From: Pictodentalium vernedei
Taxonomy: Eukaryota; Mollusca; Scaphopoda; Dentaliida; Dentaliidae
DNA: 64,000 bases
Assembly: GCA_031216915.1 (NCBI GenBank)
Contig: CM062292.1
Coordinates: forward strand, 73,018,956-73,082,955
Direction of reading: 5' to 3'
Numbering within the stretch: the first letter of the stretch is position 1; every line of letters begins with the position of its first letter. The translations under genes and the position numbers were made by a program. This document shows positions 1 to 10,221 of the stretch, in pieces. Below the pieces are notes generated by a model. It had not been told where the DNA came from. It saw only the letters and a program-made list of their open reading frames with translations, and ran no database searches.

Positions 1-234
1 AAAGTTGAAACAGTCATGACCTGAATCGTCTGCCAAACAAGGTACCGGCTCCCATTTATCACTTTTAAAATTTGATTTATCACTGGCCGGGAAATATTCG
101 TCATCACTTTCAGAATCGGAGAGGTTTTTTTGACATGACTGGTCAAAATAACCATCAAACAAATCGTCACATTCATCATCAGACTGAAATATTGAGTCAT
201 CTGAATCGAAATCGCAAAGATTTTCATTCGCCAT
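1..234 (-). CDS. 5' end of an acidic reading frame, partial (putative transposon protein N-terminus)
   Basis: The minus strand is open from ATG at 234-232 to the window edge, giving 78 residues without a stop. The peptide starts MANENLCDFDSDDS, is very rich in Asp, Glu and Ser (about residues 8-48, including SDSESDDE), and then becomes mixed (WEPVPCLADDSGH) towards the edge. Acidic, Ser/Asp-rich N-termini are common in piggyBac-type transposases before the catalytic domain. The frame lies inside an element with a TTAA-flanked end 740 bases upstream, so a transposon protein is the best guess. No catalytic or zinc-finger motif is visible in this piece. It could equally be the first exon of an unrelated gene. 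Confidence 0.4.
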   Translation of the reverse strand, partial: MANENLCDFDSDDSIFQSDDECDDLFDGYFDQSCQKNLSDSESDDEYFPASDKSNFKSDKWEPVPCLADDSGHDCFNF

Positions 235-904
235 TTTGTTACTCGCGAGGTGTCACATGACAATAACAAAAAATTTGTATACAAGTGCTTGAAGCAAGGG
301 AATTGAATTTGCGATGAAAACGTTTCCAAATACCCCATCGTTTACCAACGGTCGGACACAACTATAAAACAAAATATTCTGAATTTATTTCATGTTGAAA
401 CTAGTCAGAGGGGACGGCTGGTTGGAAAAAAATACCATTTGATCAAGTGTGAAGCGAATGTGAATTGACATATTTTCAGAGCACGTGTTTTGCGGTTTTC
501 CGGTGAGGTCGAATTAAACCTATTTTTTACATGCAAACTTCAATTTACTTACATTTTCATAACAACAGAAACATTTTATCACATATGATGTACAAGGAAT
601 GATACAATTATACACATGTGTGGTCGATTTTATTAAATATAATATCCAATTTCCATTCGAAGTGAACGTACACGAGAATGACAAAATGGCCTTCGTGTTG
701 ACTTCAGCTCCGTTTCGTCACGCATAAATTAATATATTAAACTTTGCCCTTATTTTTCAACCACACACAATCTTTTGCATAAATAATTTACCAATCCGTG
801 AGCAATCAACACAAAATCAATTGAAAACCACATTAAGCACGTGTACCGTATTATTTACATCTTTTTGACTGAGCACAACAAGGTCCACATGACTTCAACT
901 CGCA

Positions 905-955
905 AAGCCCGAAAACGGGCTTCCCACACTTTACCGTAGAGCCCGAAATCGGGCT
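905..955. repeat. Two subterminal palindromes of the left-edge element
   Basis: Palindromes aagcccg-aaaa-cgggctt (905-922) and agcccgaaatcgggct (940-955) lie within 70 bases of the TTAA end. They could be subterminal transposase-binding sites (inference). Confidence 0.55.
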
Positions 956-971
956 TCCCGCACCCAACCAG

Positions 972-1295
972 TTAACTGCATATGGGTTGTAGAGTAAACT
1001 CCTGTTAATTGTATATAAATTTTAATAATATGTCGAAAAAATTACTGTGACACGCACCAAATTCCCCTTATTTATCAATCTTTTTGGCCTCACTACATCC
1101 AATACAGGCATTTATTCTATTATATCTTGTTTGACAGAGCTCTATGAGCTCTGTCAAACAAGATATAATAGAATAAATGCTCAGTTTACCTCCAGAACAC
1201 AGGAAACTGACCAAATCCCTGTTAATTGTATACTCCTGTTCATTGAATAATTTTCACTGGAAAAATGGATATTCAATTAAGAGGATTCTACTGTA
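972..1295 (-). mobile_element. pogo/Tigger-like MITE, truncated copy 1
   Basis: The right end reads ...CTACTG followed by TA (1294-1295), the reverse complement of the CAGTRGAACC ends at 40799 and 47043. The core is a 73-bp palindrome (1108-1180) shared with the copy at 40799-41227. On the left the similarity stops at TTAA 972-975, where the piggyBac-like element begins. The missing part should lie beyond that element, outside the window. Confidence 0.65.
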
Positions 1296-1918
1296 TTATA
1301 TGGGAGGAATTTTGGTAAAATGAAAAATGTGTCATTTTGGTGTGGAGACTGAAGAATCCCCAATTTCCCACTTTTACAAAATCAACTCACTGAACTTAAG
1401 TCTTGGCATTTGTATATTTTTATGGTTTCAGAATTATACATTAACTAGCATTTAATGTCACTTTCAGCTTCTGTGGCTATATCGTGACTGCAACAAACGT
1501 ATGAAGTCAAGTTTAGCCAGTCATTGATACCCATGCTGCCAGCTTGCGAGTACTTCCACATCAGGTATTGGTTACCAGGTCCTATTTTACAAGTAAAGCA
1601 GAACTTGTTCAATGAGAAAACAAGCACTGCTCCACTTCCTGAGGTTCCCATGAGAAACATTCCATGGATAATATGAAAATTATTCTTAATTATTAAACAA
1701 AATCAGCTGAATTACTGCTTTACTCTTTAAATGTACAACTAAGGCCACACAAAGTAGATCTTCCATTTCTCAGGCCACATTTTGTAAAACTGCATGCAGG
1801 CGGGTGTTTTTTTTATTTATGTAATTATTTCTTTGCCATCAAAAGTTCATGTTCTTGATTTGTTTTATGTTTTAGGTCTCGTGATCTACAGAATAGCATG
1901 GGTGGTGGTGTATTTTCT
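1296..1918. other. No gene seen; degenerate SINE-like fragment
   Basis: AT-rich unique sequence. At about 1540-1660 it matches, in diverged form, the minus-strand SINE-like family with the best copy at 34658-34901 (the part resembling 'gcactgct...ggttcccatgag'). Confidence 0.5.
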
Positions 1919-1980
1919 CCCTTGAGTGTAAGAAGGCTTTGCAATGCTAAAGCATTGCAAAGCCTTCTTGCACTGAAGGG
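1919..1980. repeat. Near-perfect palindrome of about 62 bp
   Basis: Arms beginning cccttgagtgtaagaaggct and ending in the complementary sequence meet at a short centre near 1949-1950. No flanking duplication was recognised. It is probably the core of an old fold-back MITE. Confidence 0.6.
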
Positions 1981-2564
1981 ACAAATTTATCAGTTTTATT
2001 AACTTGGGTAAAACATCAGATATAAACCATTTTATTTACATTGATTATAAAAAGAGAGCATGCAGCAGATAAAAGGACCATGCGGGAGGGCCTGAAAAAC
2101 AGATTTTTAGCTTTTTGAGGCCTAATGACCATTTGCTGGAATGAGTTGAATCTGTTCATTCCAAAAAGGGGTCATTAGCTTTAGTTTTGACAAATCCCAT
2201 GCTTAGTTGAATACTGAATAAAATTTATGCTGTGCTGTTTTTTCTTTTATTTCAAAACGTCCCAGCTAATCATGTGAACTGCAAAAAAGTAGACTTAACA
2301 TTTTGTGAGTGGATTTTGTGGTAAAGACAAAGATACAGAGAGACCCAATTTTTTATGATCAATTCCCTGGTTCTTTAACGTGCTCAGTGTAAAGCACTGA
2401 TACACGGGGCCTCGGATTTCCTGTCCCCATCCGACGGACAACAAAAATTGAAAAGAAAATGAAATGCTGAAACCAGAACACAGAAATGCAAGGAAAGAAG
2501 TTTTAGAAAGCAGGTTTCTTACCAAAGCCAATATAACCAACTTAACTCAACAGAAACAAAGGTG
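1981..2564. other. No gene seen; relic palindrome of the TTAA MITE family
   Basis: The stretch at about 2119-2181 resembles the central palindrome of the B-type TTAA MITEs (the core seen at 60097-60140), heavily diverged. The remainder is unassigned. Confidence 0.4.
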
Positions 2565-3213
2565 CCTTCCCGCTAGATCAATTCCCTTTAGGCCAATTCC
2601 CAAAAGACCAATACACCTCAGACCAACTACATACTGTTATTGATTAAGGGTTGATTAAAGATAATTAAGAAAACATTTATTTATTGATAAGCGCTTTATT
2701 TGATAAAAAAAAAATAATAAAAAGAATCACAGCCTTTGAAAGTGTCTGATTACTATAACAATTGTTATGAAAAATCTGCCCAACATCTACAAAATATCAA
2801 CAAGCCAGAAAATAAGCAGACTATCATCTGAAAAATGAGGTCCCCAGAGGGTGAATTTGGTGATGCTACCCCACACAGCAGGGTAGCATCACTAAATCTA
2901 CCCTCTGTGAACCTCAAACTGAATCAGGTCTCAAACATAAACAGAAAGAGGTACCCTGAGGATAAACTGGCCCACTGGGATAGCATCAGTAAATTCACCC
3001 TCTGGGGACCTCTTTCTGCAAATGACAGACTGCTTATTTTCAGGCTTGAATATCAATAACATTAAATATATTTATAAATATTTATAAATATATCAAATTA
3101 TTGATATAGAATTATTTTAAATGTAGAACACATCAGTTGGTCTAAGGGGAATTGGTCTTTTGGGAATTGGCCTCGTGGGAATTGGTCTAAAGGGAATTGG
3201 TCTAGTGGGAATG
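2565..3213. mobile_element. Inverted-repeat element with repeated gaccaattccc motifs in its ends
   Basis: The left end (about 2569-2630) carries the motif 'gaccaattccc' several times. The right end (about 3130-3213) is its inverted counterpart with one extra motif unit. The exact ends and target duplication are unclear. A complete smaller MITE (2801-3048) sits inside. Confidence 0.55.
2801..3048. mobile_element. hAT-type MITE, family D copy 1
   Basis: The element is 248 bp with inverted ends caagccagaaaataagcag / ctgcttattttcaggcttg. It is flanked by an exact 8-bp duplication, AATATCAA, at 2793-2800 and 3049-3056. Sister copies lie at 49025-49276 and 49390-49645. The internal sequence has no coding capacity. 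Confidence 0.85.
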
Positions 3214-3352
3214 AACCAAAACAAATGAAAGACTGTAATAATGTACAGTAAACAGGAATAAGAGAAAATAAATTTAAAAAATAATAATGTAAGTGTCCAA
3301 ATGCATAGACTAAGTAAAGATTCTGAACATGATAAATGCTAGAAATGTTTAA

Positions 3353-3593
3353 CTGGTAGAGGGCTGGAAGCCCATATTTGGGCTTCATTCTGAAGCAGAG
3401 GTATTACACTTTGAAGGTTCATATTCAGTCGATGTGCTTTCTATTATCTTTGTCGTAATATTATTTAGTTTGTAAGGGTTTGCCTTGGTAAAATTTATGG
3501 GAGAGTGCCTATGGGCACTCTCCCATAAATTGTAACAAAGCAAAGACATGAGTACAAGATTTGATGGCCAAAAATAATTTAGCACTCTACCAG
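3353..3593. mobile_element. TTAA MITE, family E copy 1 (derivative of left-edge element)
   Basis: TTAA is at 3349-3352. The ends are ctggtagag / ctctaccag, with a subterminal gaagccc..gggcttc palindrome and a central palindrome built on 'atgggagagtgcc' (about 3495-3532). The right TTAA has decayed to tgaa. Confidence 0.65.
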
Positions 3594-3770
3594 TGAATAA
3601 TTACCTCCACTGAAGGTTGAGAAATAAATATGTTCCATAAAGCATTAGCAATAATAAGAGTAAGAAAGAAGACTGAAATGTAGGGAGCAAGAGAAGTACA
3701 AGGAGTAGCAGAAGAGTAAGAAACACTTTTCTTCACGATACAGTCTGTAATAACAGGTTCATTCTGCACA
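3594..3770. other. Unassigned flank of the 97-bp satellite
   Basis: Purine-rich, AT-rich sequence; nothing recognisable. Confidence 0.5.
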
Positions 3771-6700
3771 CGCGGACCTCAGCGACTGGGACTCCCCATA
3801 AGGGTCCGCGACCCAGTCCATTGGCAGTTTCACACTCCGCACCAAGGTCAGTTCATTAGATTTTAAACGCGAACCTCAGCGACTGGGACAACCCATAAGG
3901 GTCCGCGTCCCAGTCCATTGGCAATTTCACACTCCGCACCAAGGTGAGTTCATTAGATTTTAAACGTGAATCTCAGCGACTGGGACTCCCCATAAGGGTC
4001 CGCGTCCCAGTCCATTGGCAGTTTCACACTCCGCACCAAGGTCAGTTCATTAGATTTTAAACGCGAACCTCAGCGACTGGGACTCCCCATAAGGGTCCCC
4101 GTCCCAGTCCATTGGCAGTTTCACACTCCGCACCAAGGTCAGTTCATTAGATTTTAAACGCGAACCTCAGCGACTGGGACTCCCCATAAGGGTCCGCGTC
4201 CCAGTCCATTGGCAGTTTCACACTCTGCACCAAGGTCAGTTCATTAGATTTTAAACGCGGACCTCAGCGACTGGGACTCCCCATAAGGGTCTGCGTCCCA
4301 GTCCATTGGCAGTTTCACACTCCGCATCAAGGTCAGTTCATTAGATTTTAAACGCGGACCTCAGCGACTGGGACTTCCCATAAGAGTCCGCGTCCCAGTC
4401 CATTGGCAGTTTCACACTCCGCACCAAGGTCAGTTCATTAGATTTTAAATGCGAACCTCAGCGACTGGGACTCCCCATAAGGGTCCGTGTCCCAGTCCAT
4501 TGGCAGTTTCACACTCCGCACCAAGGTCAGTTCATTAGATTTTAAACACGAACCTCAGCGACTAGGACTCCCCATAAGGGTCCGCGTCCCAAACCATTGG
4601 CAGTTTCACACTCCGCACCAAGGTGAGTTCATTAGATTTTAAACGCGAACCTCAGCGACTGGGACTCCCCATAAGGGTCCGCGTCCCAGTCCATAGGCAG
4701 TTTCACACTCCGCACCAAGGTAAGTTCATTAGATTTTAAACGCGAACCTCAGCGACTGGGACTCCCCATAAGGGTCCGCGTCCCAGTCCATTGGCAGTTT
4801 CACACTCCGCACCAAGGTCAGTTCATTAGATTTTAAACGCGAACCTCAGCGACTGGGACTCCCCATAAGGGTCCGCGTCCCAGTCCATTGGCAGTTTCAC
4901 ACTCCGCACCAAGGTCAGTTCATTAGATTTTAAACGCGGACCTCAGCGACTGGGACTCCCCATAAGGGTCTGCGTCCCAGTCCATTGGCAGTTTCACACT
5001 CTTCATCAAGGTCAGTTCATTAGATTTTAAACGCGGACCTCAGCGACTGGGACTCCCCATAAGAGTCCGCGTCCCAGTCCATTGGCAGTTTCACACTCCG
5101 CACCAAGGTCAGTTCATTAGATTTTAAATGCGAACCTCAGCGACTGGGACTCCCCATAAGGGTCCGCGTCCCAGTCCATTGCCAGTTTCACACTCCGCAC
5201 CAAGGTCAGTTCATTAGATTTTAAACGCGAACATCAGCGACTGGGACTCCCCATAAGGGTCCGCGTCCCAGTCCATTGGCAGTTTCACACTCCCCACCAA
5301 GGTCAGTTCATTAGATTTTAAACGCGAACCTCAGCGACTGGGACTCCCCATAAGGGTCCCCGTCCCAGTCCATTGGCAGTTTCACACTCCGCACCAAGGT
5401 CAGTTCATTAGATTTTAAACGCGAACCTCAGCGACTGGGACTCCCCATAAGGGTCCGCGTCCCAGTCCATTGGCAGTTTCACACTCCGCACCAAGGTCAG
5501 TTCATTAGATTTTAAACGCGGACCTCAGCGACTGGGACTCCCCATAAGGGTCCGCGTCCCAGTCCATTGGCAGTTTCACACTCCGCATCAAGGTCAGTTC
5601 ATTAGATTTTAAACGCGGACCTCAGCGACTGGGACTTCCCATAAGAGTCCGCGTCCCAGTCCATTGGCAGTTTCACACTCCGCACCAAGGTCAGTTCATT
5701 AGATTTTAAATGCGAACCTCAGCGACTGGGACTCCCCATAAGGGTCCGCGTCCCAGTCCATTGGCAGTTTCACACTCCGCACCAAGGTCAGTTCATTAGA
5801 TTTTAAACACGAACCTCAGCGAGTAGGACTCCCCATAAGGGTCCGCGTCCCAGTCCATTGGCAGTTTCACACTCCGCATCAAGGTGAGTTCATTAGATTT
5901 TAAACGCGAACCTCAGCGACTGGGACTCCCCATAAGGGTCCGCGTCCCAGTCCATTGGCAGTTTCACACTCCGCACCAAGGTCAGTTCATTAGATTTTAA
6001 TTGCGAACCTCAGCGACTGGGACTCCCCATAAGGGTCCGCGTCCCAGTCCATTGGCAGTTTCACACTCCGCACCAAGGTCAGTTCATTAGATTTTAAACG
6101 CGAACTTCAGTGACTGGGACTCCCCATAAGGGTCCGCGTCCCAGTCCATTGGCAGTTTCACACTCCGCATCAAGGTCAGTTCATTATATTTTAAACGCGG
6201 ACCTCAGCGACTGGGACTCCCCATAAGAGTCCGCATCCCAGTCCATTGGCAGTTTCACACTCCGCACCAAGGTCAGTTCATTAGATTTTAAATGCGAACC
6301 TTAGCGACTGGGACTCCCCATAAGGGTCCGCGTCCCAGTCCATTGCCAGTTTCACACTCCGCACCAAGGTCAGTTCATTAGATTTTAAACGCGAACCTCA
6401 GCGACTGGGACTCCCCATAAGGGTCCGCGTCCCAGTCCATAGGCAGTTTCACACTCTGCACCAAGGTCAGTTCATTAGATTTTAAACGCGAACCTCAGCG
6501 ACTGGGACTTCCCATAAGGGTCCGTGTCCCAGTCCATTGGCAGTTTCACACTCCGCACCAAGGTCAGTTCATTAGATTTTAAACGCAAACCTCAGCGACT
6601 GGGACTCCCCATAAAAGTCCGCGTCCCAGTCCATTGGCAGTTTCACACTCCGCACCAAGGTCAGTTCATTAGATTTTAAATGCGAACCTCAGCGACTGGG

Positions 6701-6855
6701 ACTCCCCATAAGGGTCCGCGTCCCAGTCCATTGGCAGTTTCACACTCCGCACCAAGGTCAGTTCATTAGATTTTAAACATGAACCTCAGCGACTGGGACT
6801 CCCCATAAGGGTACTCGTCCCAGTCCATTGGCAGTTTCACACTCCGCACAAAGGT
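3771..6855. repeat. Satellite A: 97-bp tandem repeat, about 31.8 units
   Basis: Unit starts counted from 3771 to 6778 are separated by exactly 31 x 97 bases, so net indels are nil across 31 units. The last unit is partial and ends near 6855. Each unit contains a stem gactgggac...gtcccagtc, an outer cgcggacc...ggtccgcg pairing in some units, the box ggcagtttcacactccgc, and an AT-rich tail ending attttaaa. Variant units beginning tgcgaacc recur 7, 6, 6 and 4 units apart, suggesting 6-7-unit higher-order repeats. 97 is not a multiple of three, and no frame runs through the array. Confidence 0.95.
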
Positions 6856-7264
6856 TGAAAGAAATCCAATCAACCTGAATTACTGACTTGTACTTGTATA
6901 GTTTAGTATACAGTAGACTGAGTGGGTGACTGACGAGAGAAATTACCTGAACTTTATTTCCAATTTCTTTACCCTTGAGTTTCTTCATGGAGTCATAGAG
7001 TATTTGTGCAGTATTTTATTATTACCCACAAAAGAATGCCTCATGACATGGTCTGTGCAAAAGAAATAGAATCACTAGCAATAGTTCAGCAAGTGTATTT
7101 TGGGGTTGACCTGGATGAACCATTGCTTGGGCTTATTCTTTTTCACAAATATTTAATGATTTCGGTGGGTGGAAATTTCACTATATGGGTGTTTTAGTGA
7201 CAATCGGCTCCACATATACAGCAAGACTAAACACAATATTTTTTATCTTTTGAAGTGGTAGAAC
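6856..7264. other. No gene seen
   Basis: Unique AT-rich sequence between satellite A and the decayed gene. The short open frames on both strands show no recognisable domain. Confidence 0.5.
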
Positions 7265-8690
7265 TTAAAGAATCATCAAACCTCCATTTTTCAGATCTGA
7301 ATGCAGAGGGAAATGCCCGATTCCATCATCCTCGTCATATCTGATGTTATATTCTGTTTTCAGTGGATTTGTTGGCGAATGTTTTTTTATTCCAGTAACC
7401 TTTGCTGAAAACCATGATGTTTCCAAATCACCTTCTATGCACTGATTTTATATTTTTACCAATTAACAAGTCAGGTGATTTTAAAAAGATTGGAAGTTTT
7501 TCCACCTGCGCTAATACAATGCGCTTCTCTCTTGCAGCTGTCAACTTGGAAAAGAGCATCTGCTTTTCTTCTGTGAAAAGAATCTCTCTCTCTCAGAAGG
7601 ATTTCAAATTTTCAATTTGTTTTCAGAAGTATCAGAATTTTTAGAATTTTGAGGATTGAGCCTTAATATTTCCTTCAAATTTGATACAAGTGTTGAATTG
7701 GGAAACACTACATGCTTGTTTGCAACAGTTTGTGACTGATAGAATAACGTTTTGTCACCTTTTGAGTGTAGTACCTGAAGTCTAAAATTTATTTGGTTGA
7801 TCAGAGCCTCTCTACCCTCTTTATCTGAAAGTTCAGCAATTCTTTAATCAATTTCCTTAGTTGCCACCCAAACACCACCTAAATTTGACACTCTGTTGGT
7901 GAGATCAACCCATTAAGAATGGGATTTAGTTTATCCTCTTTTTGTTCTTGTTTTTGAAGAAGATGTTCTATTTTTTTACTGAGATATTTTCATTTCTGAT
8001 GCGAAATTGGCTACGCACAAAACTAGCATTTTTTCTTGCTTCATTCATCAACTGAACACATACTTCTGGAGACTTTTCATTCAGCCACTCCAGAGTTTTG
8101 TTATTCATCCACAGGATTAAAGTTTCATATAACCTGACAGTTTCTCCTGGCTTAATTCTGACTAGGAGATCAAGAATAGCAAAATCTCTCTCGGAAGCAA
8201 CATTTGTTTTGGGCACTTTACTTGCCTGTTCTGCTAGTGCTTGGGACGGGCTGCTATATTTTCCCTCAGGTAAATGATTACAGGCTTGTCTTTCCAGAAG
8301 TATTAACATAGCATGCATTAGAAGTTCCAGTGCCTGCTGGGCTAATTCATCAAGTACGACATCATTTGTTTCTTCAAATAATGAATCAAAAAATCATCTT
8401 TGTGAATTTTAAGGTCTTCATCAGTGAAAAGTTCTTCCCCGATGAGAATGGGTGATGCATCTCTGGACCATTTTTCAAATTTTTCTTGCATTATTTTCAA
8501 ATAATCATTAGCATCCAAAATGCTTCTTTGTTTTTCTAACATGTGCCAATATGGCCCTGTAATAATTTTGTCTACAATTCCAAGGGCTCTTATGCCAGCA
8601 ATATTTACTTTATTTTGTATATCTTCAAGAACTGCCTGCAGTAGCCTGTTGGGTGGGTGCCTAGACTCTAAAAACAGGATTATGTCCTTT
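7265..8690 (-). pseudogene. Decayed gene, C-terminal two thirds (uncharacterised invertebrate protein family)
   Basis: Reading the minus strand from 8690 to a stop at 7267-7265 and allowing breaks, a continuous protein-like sequence appears. Its blocks are RALGIVDKIITGPYW; KWSRDASPILIG; LPEGKY followed by PKTNVASERDFAILDLL; a block containing NNKTLEWLNEKS; EALINQINFRLQVL; and a terminal YNIRYDEDDGIGHFPLH. Frames shift at an A-run near 8388-8393 and a T-run near 7970-7977, there is an in-frame stop in the NLGGVW...RIAEL stretch, and further shifts follow. From memory the order matches a multi-copy family of uncharacterised proteins in invertebrates and fish; I cannot name it or state its role. 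The upstream part lies inverted at 8697-8911. Confidence 0.65.
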
Positions 8691-8696
8691 CAATGG

Positions 8697-8911
8697 GAAA
8701 TATTTTCTGCAAAATGCATCTACTTGTGAATTTTGCAACAGAGGCTGATAAAACCCTTGGTATTTTTAAATCTGTTGCAGTTGACATAGATTGCAGTACT
8801 AAACCTCATTGTTTAATTCAAACATCTGAGTCAGGTCCTGCTAGATTAGTTAGAACAGCTGTTAAGGCGCTACACCACAGAGGATATGAAGATTTGCTTT
8901 TGTTTATTTGA
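8697..8911 (+). pseudogene. Inverted middle fragment of the same decayed gene
   Basis: The plus strand encodes FCKMHLLVNFATEADK followed by a block with QTSESGPARLVRTAVKALHH, then a stop. In the family as I remember it, this block directly precedes the RALGIVDKIITGPYW block, which here lies on the opposite strand at 8690 and below. The gene has therefore been broken by a local inversion with one junction at about 8690-8697. Beyond 8911 the reading decays. Confidence 0.55.
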
Positions 8912-9038
8912 AAACAAAAAAGTATCTTGCATAGGTCTTTTATCAAACACTTTTGTGCACACTATTTTGAAGGCAAAATGCTATCGTGACTTACGCGTGT
9001 GCAAACAGCCAATCACTTTGAAGTGAAGTCCAAGTGTA

Positions 9039-10221
9039 AACTAGAGGTACTGTGAGCAAACTCACAAAGTGATACACCCCCCCCCCCCACGCCTGAATTG
9101 TATAAGTTAGATTATCTCCCCTTGGAAATGTCAGAACAGAATTATATTGCTTCATGCACATCTTCATATGGAGTTCTTCCATTGTGTACAGTTTCATGAA
9201 AATTCTTCAAATGGTTTAGGAGGAGTTGCGCTTACAAGGATGGACAGACGGTATAAGTTAGATTATCTCCCCTTGGAAATGTCAGAACGGAATTATATTG
9301 CTTCATGCACATCTTCATATGGAGTTCTTCCTTTTTATGTAAAGTTTCATGAAAATTCTTCAAACGGTTTAGGAGTTGAGCTTACAAGGAATGACAGACG
9401 GTATAAGTTAGATTATCTTCCCTTGGAAATGTCAGAACAGAATTATATTGCTTCATGCACATCTTCATATGGAGTTCTTCCTTTATGTAAAGTTTCATGA
9501 AAATTCTTCAAACGGTTTAGGAGGAGTTGCGCTTACAAGGAATGACAGACAGTATAAGTTAGATTATCTCCCTTTGGAAATGTCCGAACGCAATTATATT
9601 GCTTCATGCACATCTTCATATGGAGTTCTTCCATTGTGTAAAGTTTCATGAAAATTCTTCAAACGGTTTAGGAGGAGTTGCGCTTACAAGGATGGACAGA
9701 CGGTATAAGTTAGATTATCTCCACTTGGAAATGTCAGAATGGAATTATATTGCTTCATGCACATCTTCATATGGAGTTCTTCCATTGTGTAAAGTTTCAT
9801 GAAAATTCTTCAAACGGTTTAGGAGGAGTTGCGCTTACAAGGATGGACAGACGGTATAAGTTAGATTATCTCCCCTTGGAAATGTCAGAACGGAATTATA
9901 TTGCTTCATGCACATCTTCATATGGAGTTCTTCCATTGTGTAAAGTTTCATGAAAATTCTTCAAACGGTTTAGGAGGAGTTGCGCTTACAAGGATGGACA
10001 GACGGTGTAAGTTAGATTATCTCCCCTTGGAAATGTCAGAACGGAATTATATTGCTTCATGCACATCTTCATATGGAGTTCTTCCATTGTGTAAAGTTTC
10101 ATGGAAATTCTTCAAACGGTTTTGGAGGAGTTGCGCTTACAACGATGGACAGACGGACAGATGGACAGACAGACGGACAGGTTGATTCCTATACCCCCAA
10201 ACTTTGTTTGTGGGGGGTATA
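9039..10221 (+). mobile_element. Tandem-core element F1, long copy (7 x 151 bp, minisatellite, 3' hairpin)
   Basis: It starts near actagaggtactg, followed by a C-run and the tandem core, and ends with a GGACAGACGGACAGATGG-type minisatellite (10143-10180) and a hairpin tatacccccaaac-ttt-gtttgtggggggtata (about 10190-10221). A second copy with two core units is at 37193-37594. Core-number variation plus a terminal hairpin resembles the non-autonomous, Helitron-related elements reported from molluscs (pearl/CvE type). That class is inference. Confidence 0.65.
9099..10142 (+). repeat. 151-bp tandem core of element F1, seven units
   Basis: Repeats of the unit beginning tataagttagattatctcc have a spacing of 151 bases (for example 9448, 9599, 9750 and 9901 for the same inner ATG). 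Each unit gives a similar ~67-residue open frame because the frame rotates by one base per unit. This is a by-product of the repeat, not a gene. Confidence 0.9.

Larger units (their letters stand above)
1..971 (-). mobile_element. TTAA-targeting (piggyBac-like) DNA transposon, one end; runs off left edge
   Basis: Seen: TTAA at 972-975. Reading inward on the minus strand from 971, the end starts CTGGTTGGGTGC and is followed by GAAGCCC-type palindromes at 940-955 and 905-922. An acidic reading frame begins at 234 and points left. Two short palindromic MITEs (3353-3593 and 13688-14568) have nearly the same end, CTGGTAGAG..GC, next to TTAA; the first also has the GAAGCCC...GGGCTTC palindrome. They therefore look like deletion derivatives of this larger element. 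TTAA duplication is typical of piggyBac-type (and Kolobok) elements. The class is inferred because no transposase core is visible here. Confidence 0.5.

Noticed and set aside
3771..6855. CRISPR-like array
   Set aside because: Units are directly contiguous without unique spacers, and the context is animal repeat DNA.
9147..10185. Series of overlapping ~67-residue open frames
   Set aside because: They recur every 151 bases because the repeat unit recurs; the frame rotates in each unit and the peptide has no domain or conservation signal beyond the DNA repeat.
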